Assembly (NCBI GenBank): GCA_033557465.1
Contig: CM066035.1
Coordinates: forward strand, 902,317,309-902,381,308
Reading direction: 5' to 3'
Length of the DNA: 64,000 nucleotides
DNA from: Ichthyophis bannanicus
Lineage: Eukaryota; Chordata; Amphibia; Gymnophiona; Ichthyophiidae
Part shown: piece by piece, positions 53,471 to 63,104 of the stretch
Layout of the letters: each line of letters starts with the position of its first letter
How positions within the stretch are numbered: the first letter of the stretch is position 1
Position numbers and translations under genes: made by a program
Notes under the pieces: model-generated
What the model saw: the letters and a program-made list of their open reading frames with translations, nothing else
What the model was told of the DNA's origin: nothing
Databases searched by the model: none

Positions 53471-54506
53471 TCCTTGCTCCCCTTCTCCTGCCGGCAGAGG
53501 TGGAAGAGGTCGTCCTAGCTTCTCGGCGACCTTCTACCCACAAATGCTACGCCCTTAAATGGCGTCGCTTTTCCGTTTGGTGTGTACAGCAGTCTCAGGA
53601 TCCCTTCTCCTGCTCGGTGTCGGTGATCTTGCAGTACCTGCTCTACCTCTCTAATCTGGGACTTAAGTCCAACTCAGTCAAGGTCCACCTCAGTGCTCTG
53701 TCAGCACACCATGTGCCGGTGGACGGCAGACCTCTTTCCAGCGACCCTCTTGTAGCACGGTTTCTCCGAGGTCTCCTTCTACTAAAACCACCTCTGCGCC
53801 CGCCAGCACCTGACTGGGATCTGAATGTGGTTTTACAGCGGATCACCTGTCCGCCTTTTGAACCGATGGCTACCTGTTCTCTGCGTTTTCTTTCGTGGAA
53901 AACCTTATTCCTGATAGCCCTCACTTCCGCTAGACGCGTCAGTGAATTGCAGGCCCTCGTGTCTGATCCTCCCTTCACTCGGTTCTACAAAAATAGGGTA
54001 GTCCTACGGACTCACCCAAATTTCTTCCAAAAGTTGTCTCCCCTTTTCACATCAATCAGGAGGTGGTACTTCCAACCTTCTTTCCCAGGCCTCACTCCAG
54101 CCGAGCTGAACGAGTCCTGCATACCCTGGACTGTAGAAGGGCATTGAACTTCTACCTTGACCGTACGCGGGAGCACCGTAAAGCTGCTCAGCTTTTTGTG
54201 TCTTTTGACCCCAATAAATTGGGGCTCCCTGTCTCCAAGCGTACTCTGTCCATCTGGGTTGCTGACTGTATCGCTTGGGCTTATGGGGCAGCCGGACTCT
54301 CCTTAGAAAGTCGAGTCACGGCTCATTGTGTTCGGGCGAAGGCTACGTCAGTGGCTTACCTCCGCTCTGTTCCGCTGGCAGAAATCTGCCGGGCCGCTAC
54401 TTGGTCTTCGAGCCAGACTTTTGCGGTCCATTACTGTCTCAAGAGGGAGTCCCGCAGGGACAGTGCTTTCGGACAGGCAGTCCTCCGAAATCTCTTCGAG
54501 GTTTGA
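53450..54506 (+). pseudogene. DIRS A tyrosine recombinase with a 1-bp frameshift
   Basis: The first part, in the frame open since 51634, has E-V-E-E-V-V-L-A-S-R-R, the SAM-like domain and the first catalytic Arg in T-S-A-R-R-V-S-E-L-Q-A-L. One C is missing near 54025 relative to copy 1, so the frame ends at 54147. The second part (54063-54506) has F-F-P-R-P-H-S-S-R, D-P-N-K-L-G-L-P-V, the H-x2-R box A-H-C-V-R-A-K, then C-R-A-A-T-W and the nucleophile region V-H-Y-C-L. The Trp codon lost in copy 1 is intact here, so the two copies were inactivated separately. Confidence 0.82.
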
Positions 54507-54642
54507 GCAACTCCTACCCTCCATCCCGGATGGGGGCTACCGGTGGGTAATAAGTCAGCGAAGATTCCATCCTTCTGTACTGCCGAGCTCGAGGGAGCTC
54601 TTTTTTTGTGCTTAGGGTCTCCGGTAGCCTTAAGCTTGGGAG

Positions 54643-55013
54643 TCCCATATGTGAGGACTGACTTCCTGCTTGGTCCTGGAGAAAGCGTAGTTACTCACCT
54701 GTAACAGGTGTTCTCCAGGAGCAGCAGGAATCAGTCCTCACAACCCTCCCTCCTCCCCGTGGAGTTGCAATCATCTGCTTAAGTTTTTTTGCAAATTTTT
54801 ATGCTGTCTTTTAGCTATGTCATCAGACTGGCTAAGATGGCACCCTTGGGCGGGAAGGCGACCGCGCATGCGCGCTGCAATTCCCAAAGGCTTTCTGTGA
54901 AAGCTGGGGAAAATTGCTCCGCGAGGGCTCCGTCGGCGCCGACGTCACCCATATGTGAGGACTGATTCCTGCTGCTCCTGGAGAACACCTGTTACAGGTG
55001 AGTAACTACGCTT
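54643..55013 (+). repeat. Internal complementary region and 3' terminal repeat of DIRS A copy 2
   Basis: At 54643-54745 the complement of the left end runs directly into the complement of the right end. The junction GGTCCTGGAG-AAAGCGTAGTTACTC stores the joined circle. A T-rich spacer with T-runs (54780-54810) follows, then the terminal repeat. Confidence 0.85.
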
Positions 55014-55767
55014 TATGGTCTACTGAATCAAACGCCGCGGATATATCGAGGAAGATCATGGCGACGCCAGACCTTATGTTGTTGATCCCACAGATGAGCG
55101 TATTGATTAAGGAGGTTATGAGAGTCTCGACTCCATGCATTTCCCTAAATCCATGTTGGCACGGATCAAGAGGGGAGGATGTGTCAATATATTGCTGAAT
55201 TTGGCGTTGTGTCTCTTTCTCCAATATTTTGGCAAGAAGCGGGATGCTGGAGATTGGACGGTATGATTCTTCCTTCTTCGGGTCGATCTGGTTGTTCTTT
55301 AATAGGGGACATATTGAAGTCTGCTTGAGTGCAGCTGGGAAAGTTCCAGAGGAGTAGGAGAGGTTTGCAATTTTGGCTATGTATGGACTGAGCTCTGAGC
55401 GCATTGATTTGATCCAGTGTGCTGGGCAAGGGTCGTTGGCTGCAGTAGTGGTATTCAAGGTAGCAATTAGTTCATTGATGGTTTTAGATGATGGAGGTGA
55501 AATACTGAGGAGTGGTGCTTGAGACTGCGTGGATTGAGGGGATGCTTGTGATGAATCCGAAATTGTTCTTGTTAATTTGGATTGGATGTAATTCGCATAC
55601 TGTTGGGGATGGATATATTCTTGCTGCTGCGGTGAAGGCTCCTTGGATAGTGATTTAACTAAATTGAATAGCTCGCGAGGTTTGTTTAATGATCGACTAA
55701 GTAATTTTGCATGATGTTCCTTCCTTTTGGACCACATTAGTTCACGGTGACTTTTGAGATGCGCCAT
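55014..55767 (-). pseudogene. L2 reverse transcriptase, N-terminal third
   Basis: This frame holds the linker and RT start: S-R-S-L-N-K-P-R-E-L-F-N-L-V, then Y-R-P-I-S-S-I-P-L-L-A-K, G-F-R-E-M-H-G and F-L-D-I-S-A-A-F-D-S-V-D-H. It is cut by the DIRS at 55013 and continues at 49511. The interval 55768-55842, with one stop, connects to the endonuclease. Confidence 0.82.
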
Positions 55768-55842
55768 GTATTTATCATGGATGATGATTTCATGACAGCG
55801 TCTCCACTTTCTTTCTAGTCTTCTCAGTTGGAGCAGCGATGT

Positions 55843-56994
55843 TCAAATATCTGGAGAGAACCAGGGGGCGTTATGCCTTATGCTAGGATCCTTGTTAGGA
55901 GCAATCGCATTGTGCATTGTAGGTAGTTGTGCATATTGTTGGAGTGTATCGTTCCAGCTATCAACCATTTTATTGACGTCGGTCGTTGAAATTGACAATT
56001 TAGGTAGTGCTTGGGCGTTGAACACTTCGATATCCAGTGATTTAAAGCGTCTATGATGCGGTGGAGGCACATTTTTTGGTAGATTTGGCTGATTCGAATT
56101 TGAAGGTATCTGGAAGGTTATCAGGCTATGATCTGACCAAGGGACCGGGGTGATGGTGAGGTCAAGCTGACTATTATGGCCTGTTACTGCAGGAGGAACA
56201 AAGATGAGGTCGAGGATGTTGCCACGTTGGTGCATCTGGAAGTCAATAATTTGCTTGTAGTCGAGATTTTCCATGGCGTCAAGTAAGGCGTTGGCAGAGG
56301 CAGGTGGCAAAGAGGCGAGATTAAAATCGCCTAACAGCCAGTTTGGCTTGTTGGGGTTATTAGGGTTACATGCAAGGCTAATTACATCTGAGATGTCCTC
56401 ATGGCGTGCATTTGGAGAAGCGTAGATAAGATTAATTGAGTTATTCTTATTGGATATGGTTAATGTGTCGAGACACTGAGTGCTCCTAGCAAGACTTACT
56501 CGGTATTGTAAGGAGGATTTAGCGAGGATGAATACTCCACCACCTCTTTTGTTCTCTCTGTTACATGCATAGATGGAGAAGTTCGGGGGAGTCATTTGAT
56601 TTACTATCACTGAGTCTGATTCTGATAACCAAGTCTCGGTGACCATTAATATATCTAAGTTTCGGGTAGATATTAAATCTTTTATGATAGGCCATTTGTT
56701 GCGAACAGAGCGTGCGTTAATAAGAGCGCACCTCAGGTCACATCTAGGTTCTGTTTTATTGATTGTTGTGGTGGTAGATAGGTCTAAGGTTATGTAGAGT
56801 AGGTGAGACTGCCTCTTATGATGGACATACGGCGGATGTTGGTGATGATTGCAGTAGTGTTTTCTGCTTGCTCCATTCAGTATAGGTATGGGATTGAAGT
56901 CACGCAAAAGTGCTTCAGATAAGTGGATGAGAATGGTGATGAAGATGGTGTATAGAAGGGCACGAGATATGTTGGAAATGCACATGCCGGGCAT
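55843..56994 (-). pseudogene. L2 endonuclease (N-terminal part of ORF2)
   Basis: The 383-residue frame has an N-terminal extension and then the AP-type endonuclease: A-L-I-N-A-R-S-V near 130, T-E-T-W-L-S near 160, G-D-F-N-L-A-S near 263, and W-S-D-H-S-L-I near 315. The frame ends at a stop at 55843, about 30 codons before the RT frame. Apart from this and the DIRS insertion the gene is well kept. Confidence 0.82.
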
Positions 56995-56999
56995 GATGG

Positions 57000-57745
57000 T
57001 GAGTTAGTTCAGCTAGGTTCTGTTGAAGAGGTTCTTGTGGTGCAAAGGGGGCACCAATAGAAGATGCTATATAGGAAATAGCTTAATGTTACTAGGCAGG
57101 CTGACACTATGACCTCTTTGTTCCAATTTGTGTGTGAGTGAGTAGCTACCTGGACAAACAGCCGTGTTGATTAATGTAGCGAGTGCTTAAGTTGCAACAG
57201 TGGTACATAACAGGTAAATAATCGTTTGCTATACTTAGTAAAAGCTTGGTGTGAAGAAACAGTTCTGGATTATCAAAAATTATAATAGACACACTTTATA
57301 ATTTTGTATATTGTGGCTGATAGAGATATGTCTGTTGACACAAGTATAGTGAATTAGAAGCAGGCTCTACTGACAATAGTATTGTAGTATAGGAGCAAAA
57401 AAGTTGCTGGGGACAGTACGATGGTACATGGTACTCATAGAAAAGCTACTGGCAACAGTGTGGTAATTAGGAAACAGTATGGCTACTGGCAACAGTAATT
57501 AGCTATCAGTATGGCTACTGGCAGCAGTAAGGTAACTATAGTAAGGCTACTGGAACAAAAGTAATAATTATGTATCAGTCTGGCATGTATCAGTCTGGCT
57601 ACTGACGACAGTATAATAGAGATTGCAATATGGCTACTGGCAACAGAACAGAGGTGGATATTACTAGTAAGACTACAGCCAGTGGTGTGGTAATTATATA
57701 GCAATGATGTTTGATAACTTATACTTGCGAAGAAGCAGATCAATC
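57000..57745 (-). repeat. L2 5' leader with short tandem repeats
   Basis: The motif GCTACTGGCAACAGT and variants recur at about 57445, 57482, 57514, 57546, 57597 and 57632, with spacing of 32-51 bp. There is no coding frame. It lies between the endonuclease start and the GC-rich repeats, so it belongs to the L2 5' region. Confidence 0.6.
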
Positions 57746-58140
57746 GTCTGTTGAGAGTTGTTGGTTTAGGTCCTTGTAGCGTGAAGTCTTCTTGCTGGAG
57801 GATGGCCGACGCCTAAGGGCCACGCCAAAGGTCCCTCTGGCGAGGCCCTCGGGCGCGGGCATGCCTGGTGTAAGGCCCTTTTTGTAGGCCCCGCCGGCTG
57901 CCCCGATTGGACAGTGGGGCTTGCTGAGGCGGTCTTGTTGCTCCCGGCGCTCTCGATCCCCGCCAGGAGTGAAGAACGTGGGCCGGTGGTGCAGGGGCGA
58001 AGAGGCTGCACGCCTGGTGTAAAGCCCTTTTTGTAGGCCCCGCCGGCTGCCCCGATTGGACAGTGGGGCTTGCTGAGGTGGTCTTGTTGCTCCCGGCGCT
58101 CTCGATCCCCGCCGGGAGTGAAGAACGTGGGCCGGTGGTA
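57746..58140 (-). repeat. GC-rich 149-bp tandem repeat at the L2 5' end
   Basis: A 149-bp unit occurs almost twice: GCCTGGTGTAAGGCCC at 57863 and GCCTGGTGTAAAGCCC at 58012, GGGCCGGTGGT at 57980 and 58129. It is very CpG-rich, in contrast to the AT-rich surroundings. Position and structure suggest promoter monomers at the 5' end of this L2. Frames crossing it are chance. Confidence 0.65.
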
Positions 58141-58329
58141 GTTGTAGTAGATCTTCCCTGTGTATCGATATTTCTTTCAATTCTTCTGCGTCATCACCTT
58201 TAAATACTATTTCAGTCATGAGTAACATCCCTACATCTTCCTCAGTAAAGACTGAAGCAAAGAATTCATTCAGTCTCTCCGCTATGGCCTTGTCCCCTCT
58301 TAGCACCCCTTTTATCCCCCTATTTCGCC

Positions 58330-58466
58330 AAGTTATACCTCCTGTTAAATGTAATGACCAGACAGATGTAAACTGTTGGATGTTTTCTGTTTAATGTAAA
58401 CCGCGCTGATGTCTAATAGTGCGGTATATAAGAATTGTTAATAAATAAATTAATAAATAAATAAAA
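58330..58466 (+). mobile_element. L2 3'-end fragment
   Basis: It contains GTAAACCGCGCTGATG and GTGCGGTATATAAG followed by a TAAATAAA-type tail, the same terminus as the L2 at 48123 in the opposite orientation. It is a strongly 5'-truncated L2 or an L2-driven SINE. Confidence 0.65.
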
Positions 58467-58737
58467 CTGACTCTGTCACGTTTTTTTTTGCTGTGGATGT
58501 ACTTGAAAAAGTCTTTATTAAGTGTTTTTGCTTCCACAGCAATCTTCTTCTCAAATTCTCTCTTTGCCTGCCTTATCAGTGCCTTGCATCTAACTTGCCA
58601 GTGCTTGTGTTTCCAGTTATCGTCATTTGGCTCCTTTTTCCATTTCCTGAGAGATGCTTTTTTGGCAACAACAGCCTCTCTTACCTCACCTTTAAACCAT
58701 GCTAGTGTTTTTTTGGACTTCCGTCCACTTGTCTTAA

Positions 58738-59236
58738 CACTAGAAGCCCCAAAGTGCGTCAGTTGACGCAAATGCATCTTCGAAGTTGTATACCAGCGCC
58801 ACTGCTAGAGCCAGGTCAGTCATGTTCCATGACTTTGTTAGCAAGGTCAAGATGTTCAAATATGTGTATCGAAAATTAATGACATGCACCACCTAACGGG
58901 AAAATGAACTTATACCTAGAAGCCCCAAAGTACATCAATTGACGCATTCAATTGTCTTGGATGTGTCAATTGACGTACTTTGGGGCTTCTAGGTATAAAT
59001 TCATGTTCCCACTAGGTGGCGCATCTCAATCACTGTTTACAGTTTTACTCTGACATTACAAACAACAAGCACACGATGATGTCATGTAATGACATCACAT
59101 ACTGCACGTATTTAACAAATAAGTAACTTCACATTAATTCACATCTGCATTTCATGCTAAACGCAGTCGTTGTGGTAATGCGTCAATTGACGCACTTTGG
59201 GGTTTCTAGGTAAAATTCCTTTTGGGGCTTCTAGTG
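58738..59236. mobile_element. piggyBac-type MITE, 499 bp, with an inner palindrome
   Basis: The ends are CACTAGAAGCCCCAAA and its inverse TTTGGGGCTTCTAGTG, flanked by TTAA at 58734-58737 and 59237-59240. An inner palindrome at about 58911-59000 repeats the same arm (CCTAGAAGCCCCAAAGTAC). Copies of GTCAATTGAC or its near forms occur near both ends and in the middle. There is no coding frame, so it depends on a transposase elsewhere. The CR1 sequence CTTAAA is its target. Confidence 0.8.
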
Positions 59237-60069
59237 TTAAAACATGGAATACAACTGGTCTGAGCTTCCACGATAGTATTTTTAAACACCACCCATGCTT
59301 GATGTAAATCTTTAACCTTTGCAACTGCTCCTTTTAGTTTTTTCTTAACTATTTTCCTCATTTTATCATTGTCTCCCTTTTGAAAGTAAAAAGGTAGTAT
59401 TGTGGATTTCCTTACCATCCCTCTTCCATTTATTAAATCAAACTCGATCATGCTATGATCACTATTGCCAAGTGGCCCCAACACCCTTATCTCTTTTAGC
59501 AGTCCTTGTGTTCCACTAAGGACTAGGTCCAAAATGGCTTCCCTTCTGGCCAGTTCATGAACCAGCTGCTCCAAGAAGCAGTCATTTATTTCATCTAGAA
59601 ACTTTATCTCCCTAGCATGTCCTGCTGTGACACTGATCCAGTTGATACTGGGGTAATTGAAATCGCCCATTCCTTATCGGTCCTCCAGTTTAGTCCTCCA
59701 CCTCTGGGTTGTGCACCTCCTCCTGCAGCATGGAGACTGGGCATGTCAAGATTTCTGTCCGGACTTTGTCTTATTATTGCATCAGGCTTTCTGTTTACGG
59801 TGTCAAGGTAAATTACCGGAGCCCGTGGCAGGGCCTAGTGTGGCACCTCAATCCGGGTAAGCAGTAGGGGGTAGTGTTTCAACAAGACCTCCAAAGTGGT
59901 CAGGACCTCCAGAGCCCTCACCCTCGGAGGTGGAGTGGCACGAAGCGGTTGAGATGGACCTGGAAGCCTAAATGGAAGATTTGGAAGAAGGTGAGATTCC
60001 GGAACCTGAGGATCAGGTGAAAATCATTTGACTGTTCCGGAGGGAAGAGCTGACAGCACTCATTACGGA

Positions 60070-60900
60070 ATCCCTGCAGACGTTGAAGCTGGCCGCAGCG
60101 CCACCAAGTGAGGAAGAGTGCGGGGAGGATCCGATAATCCAAGCGTTGTGGCAAGCTCAGGTAGTGTTTCCCGTGTACCGCGTGGTGGACCGGATGATTC
60201 AAGACGAATGGGATCAACCAGAGTCTGGTCTCAGAGGGGTCAGAACTATGAACAGACTCTATCCTTTAGCGGATAAGGACAAGGAATGGTTTCGCTCTCC
60301 ACGCATTGATGCGGCAGTGTCAGCAGTTACCAAGAAGACCATTATTCCGGTAGAGGGTAGCGCAACATTGAAGGATGCGCAAGATAGGAAGGTAGATGGT
60401 TTGTTAAAACAGTCATTTGAGGTGAATGCATTGTCCTTGCAGGCGTCCATTTGTGGTGCTTGGGTGGCAAGAGTGTGCCTCAGGTGGTCTCAGAGTTTTC
60501 GTCAGTCTACCCAGCTGGACCAGGAGAGTATTCGATAGATTGATCACTTGGAGTCAGGTACTGCATACATGGCGGATATACATTACGATTTAATTCGAGC
60601 GCTAGCTAATAGTATGGCTTTGTTGGTGGTTGTAGGCAGATCCCTATGGTTAAGGAATTGGGTGGCTGATGGGTCGTCCAAGTCGCGTCTCAGCAAGCTG
60701 CCGTTTAAAGGGCAGTTGTTGTTTGGAGAAGATCTTGACGAGTTGGTTAAAGATTTAGGGGAGTCCAAGGGCGGCCGGCTTTCTGAGGATGTCTCGGCAG
60801 GGGAAATCCTATCCTGCCTTTCGGGGTCATTTTCGGGATTTCCAGAGATTTCACACTGCCCTTTTCGGTGGTTTCCAGAGAGGACGGTTCCCTTCTAGAG
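60070..60900 (+). pseudogene. DIRS D gag-like gene
   Basis: Open pieces 60083-60538 and 60548-60898 are separated by one TAG. Features: Y-P-L-A-D-K-D, A-L-W-x-type and W-V-A-R-V-C-L-R-W helices, S-L-W-L-R-N-W, then L-P-F-K-G-Q-L-L-F-G-E-D-L, a block common in DIRS gag proteins (G-x-L-F-G). The C-terminal region is truncated by frameshift near 60870. No cysteine cluster is seen at the start. Confidence 0.6.
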
Positions 60901-61029
60901 CCCAGGGGTTTCATGGAGCAAGTAGAGGATTCGCAGCAACGTCCTCAGCATCTCGGAAACCCCAATGAAAGCTGGCGGGTCCCGGCAGGAAGCCAACCGA
61001 TAGGCGGGAGGCTTCGGGGGTTCCTTCCT

Positions 61030-62645
61030 GCCTGGACCCAAATAACGTCCGACCAGTGGGTTTTAGAGATCATTCGCGAAGGATATGCGCTGGAGTTTGC
61101 AAGACCGGTTTGGGACTCCTTTGTGCTGTCTCCCTGCAAAGGGCAGCAGAAAACGCTGGCGGTCTGCAGCACACTGGATCGGCTTTTACAAATGGGAGCG
61201 ATCGTGCCGGTACCAGAAGAAGATTACGGTTCCGGGTCGATACTCAATTTATTTCATAGTACCAAAAAAGGATGGATCGCTCCGACCTATTTTGGACCTA
61301 AAAGGAGTGAATCGTTGTCTTCGAGTGCCACATTTCCGGATGGAGACCTTAAGGTCGGTCATTGTGGTGGTACGCAAGGGGTAGTATTTAACTTCCCTGG
61401 ATCTTACGGAGGCGTATCTCCATATTCCCATCAGAGCGGCTCATCAGAAGTTTCTGCGCTTCGCTCTTCCTTTGGGACATTATCAATTCCAAGTGTTGCC
61501 GTTCGGGCTAGCAACGGCGCCGTGAACCTTCACCAAGATCACGGTGGTGTTGGCAGCGGCGTTGCGGAAAGACGGGATTTTGGTTCATCCTTATCTCGAC
61601 GATTGGTTGATTTGAGCGAAGTCTGAGGCCGAAAGTGTTCAAGTTACAGGCAAGGTCGTAAAGTTTTTACAGGACCTAGGCTGGGTGGTCAACCCGACCA
61701 AAAGCCGTCTAGTGCCGTCCCAGGATCTCGAATACCCGGGGGTATGGTTCAACACTCAGGAGGGGGCAGTGTTTCTACTGAATCGACGAGTTCATAGCCT
61801 TCGGCAACTGATCTGCCGGTTCCGGGCCGATCCAGCGCCTTTGGCATGGAATTACCTTCGCGTGCTAGGCTCAATGGTGGCAACCCTGGAGGCAGTACCA
61901 TGGGCCAGGTTTCATATGAGGTCCTTGCAGCAATCGCTGCTTCGTCGGTTGTCGCATCAGTCTGACTCATTGAACAAGCGTCTACCCTGTCCGCATCGAG
62001 TCAGGCATTCCCTGCAGTGGTGGCTGCGCTCCGGAGTCCTGACGAGAGGGATGCCCCTGGAACAGCTGGAGTGGCTTCCTCTTTTGACAGATGTGAGTCT
62101 CGTGGGGTGGGGAGCGCATTGCGGAGCCCTCTTCGTGCAAGGCGTCTGGGCCATTCCTGAAAGGTCTTGGTCCATCAACCGGCTGGAACTGAGAGCGGTT
62201 TATCTAGCGCTGCTGAAGTTCGAAGCCACGGTCGCCGGTTGGGCGGTGAGAGTGCTGTCGGACAGCTCCGCGACGGTGGCCTACATAAATTGACAGGGCA
62301 GCACAAGAAGTACAGCTATGGAAGAGGAAGCCGAGACGCTGTTTGCGTGGGTGGAAAGGCGGCTTCCAGCAATCTCGGCGGTGCACATTGCGGGGAAGGA
62401 CAATGTGACTGCGGACTTCCTCAGCAGGGTACAGGTGGATGCCGGAGAATGGGAGTTGCATCCGGACGTGTTTGTGCTTCTAGTCCGAAGATGGGGTCCA
62501 CCGGTCATGGATCTCATGGCGACTTTTCATTCAGCGAAAGCGAGTCGCTTCTTCAGGAGACGACGAGAACGGATGTCAGAAGGCATCGATGCTCTCATGC
62601 AACATTGGCCGTCGGGTCTTCTTTATGTCTTTCCACCGTGGGCTC
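61030..62645 (+). pseudogene. DIRS D RT-RNase H-methyltransferase-like gene
   Basis: RT motifs appear in several frames: I-V-P-K-K-D-G-S-L-R-P-I-L-D-L, then D-L-T-E-A-Y, V-L-P-F-G-L-A-T-A-P followed by TGA, and Y-L-D-D-W-L-I followed by TGA. RNase H is in the frame of 61685-62293 (L-L-T-D-V-S-L-V-G-W-G-A-H, L-E-L-R-A-V), ending in a TGA for Trp or Arg. The frame of 62318-62645 has A-G-K-D-N-V-T-A-D-F-L-S-R, D-L-M-A-T and Y-V-F-P-P, the methyltransferase-like block. The catalytic RT pair Asp-Asp is kept. Confidence 0.72.
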
Positions 62646-62996
62646 TGGAATGCCCTTCCCCCCTCCCTCCATTTAGAACCTCAATACCCTCCCTCCGTTT
62701 AGAACCTCAATACACCACATTCAAACAAAATTTAAAAACCCACCTGTTCTCTTTAGCTTTTAATGTTCCCTCCCCTTTTGTGTGGGATCTATACTCTCCC
62801 CCACCTCTTGCCTCCCCCTAGGCTCCTCCTTTACTTACGTTTTGTTCTGTTCTTCTCAATTCCTTTACTTCCTGTAAGATATTGTACATTTCTTTTCCTT
62901 TTCGTTGGCTATTAGCCTTCTTTTGTTGAATTTTAATGTACAACACCTTGGTTATTGCAGAAAGGCGGTTTTTATCAAATGAAATAAACATAAACA
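62645..62996 (+). mobile_element. L2 3' fragment inside DIRS D
   Basis: The DNA codes for the L2 C-terminal block L-W-N-A-L-P and F-K-x2-L-K-T-H-L-F, followed by a 3' UTR and an AATAAACATAAACATA tail. A 26-bp unit (CCCTCCCTCC..TTAGAACCTC) is duplicated in tandem at about 62656-62708. DIRS sequence resumes at about 62997. Confidence 0.7.
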
Positions 62997-63104
62997 TAAT
63001 AGGCTGGGTGGTTCAGCAGATCGAAGCTCATCACGGGAGCGTGCTGCTGGTGGCCCCGGACTGGCCCAGACGCCCGTGGAATGTAGATCTCATTCGGTTG
63101 CTCG

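Larger units (their letters stand above)
49512..55013 (+). mobile_element. DIRS retrotransposon, family A copy 2, 5.5 kb, complete structure
   Basis: It starts TTCTCCAGGACC and ends GAGTAACTACGCT. The 5' inverted terminal repeat (49512-49680) is the reverse complement of 54833-54990. gag, RT-RNase H-methyltransferase-like, and recombinase genes follow in order, then the internal complementary region (54643-54745). The copy sits in the L2 RT gene between D-S-V-D-H-K and D-T-T-I-A-T, without target duplication. It is the best preserved DIRS here: the pol frame is intact, gag has a 280-bp deletion and the recombinase a 1-bp loss. Confidence 0.92.
48123..58140 (-). mobile_element. L2 LINE, near full length, split by DIRS A copy 2
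   Basis: The 3' end at 48123 is an A/T tail (TTTATTTATTTATTT on the plus strand) followed by the L2-type terminal block (TATATACCGCGC...GTGCGGTTTACATAG). ORF pieces lie at 48430-49511 and 55014-56994, and the 5' UTR runs to about 58140. TAGTT at both junctions (48119-48123 region and 58137-58143 region) could be a short target duplication in CR1. DIRS A copy 2 lies inside, in opposite orientation. Confidence 0.82.
31880..59672 (-). mobile_element. CR1 copy 4 in pieces (31880-32062, 39741-40908, 48034-48122, 58141-59672)
   Basis: Each gap in this element is filled by another element, and sequence on either side joins into continuous CR1. The 3' tail is at 31880-32062 (with about 300 bp lost internally). 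The thumb and RT core are at 39741-40908, the RT start at 48034-48122, and the linker and endonuclease at 58141-59672. Inserts are DIRS B copy 2, the gypsy-type element, an L2 holding DIRS A copy 2, an L2 3' fragment, a MITE, and a further DIRS at the right edge. The remaining 5' part should lie beyond 64000. Confidence 0.85.
58141..59672 (-). pseudogene. CR1 copy 4, linker and endonuclease part
   Basis: Pieces: 58141-58325 has V-F-T-E-E-D-V-G and I-S-I-H-R-E-D. 58470-58733 has the Lys-rich linker (K-K-E-P-N-D, H-W-Q-V). 59241-59672 has the C-terminal part of the endonuclease with S-D-H-S-M-I and G-D-F-N-Y-P-S. The L2 fragment and the MITE fall between them. The endonuclease stops at 59672, where the last DIRS begins. 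Confidence 0.82.

Noticed and set aside
57740..58306. 188-codon minus-strand frame with Ala/Gly/Arg repeats
   Set aside because: It joins CR1 linker sequence to the GC-rich L2 5' repeat across an insertion junction and is not a natural gene.
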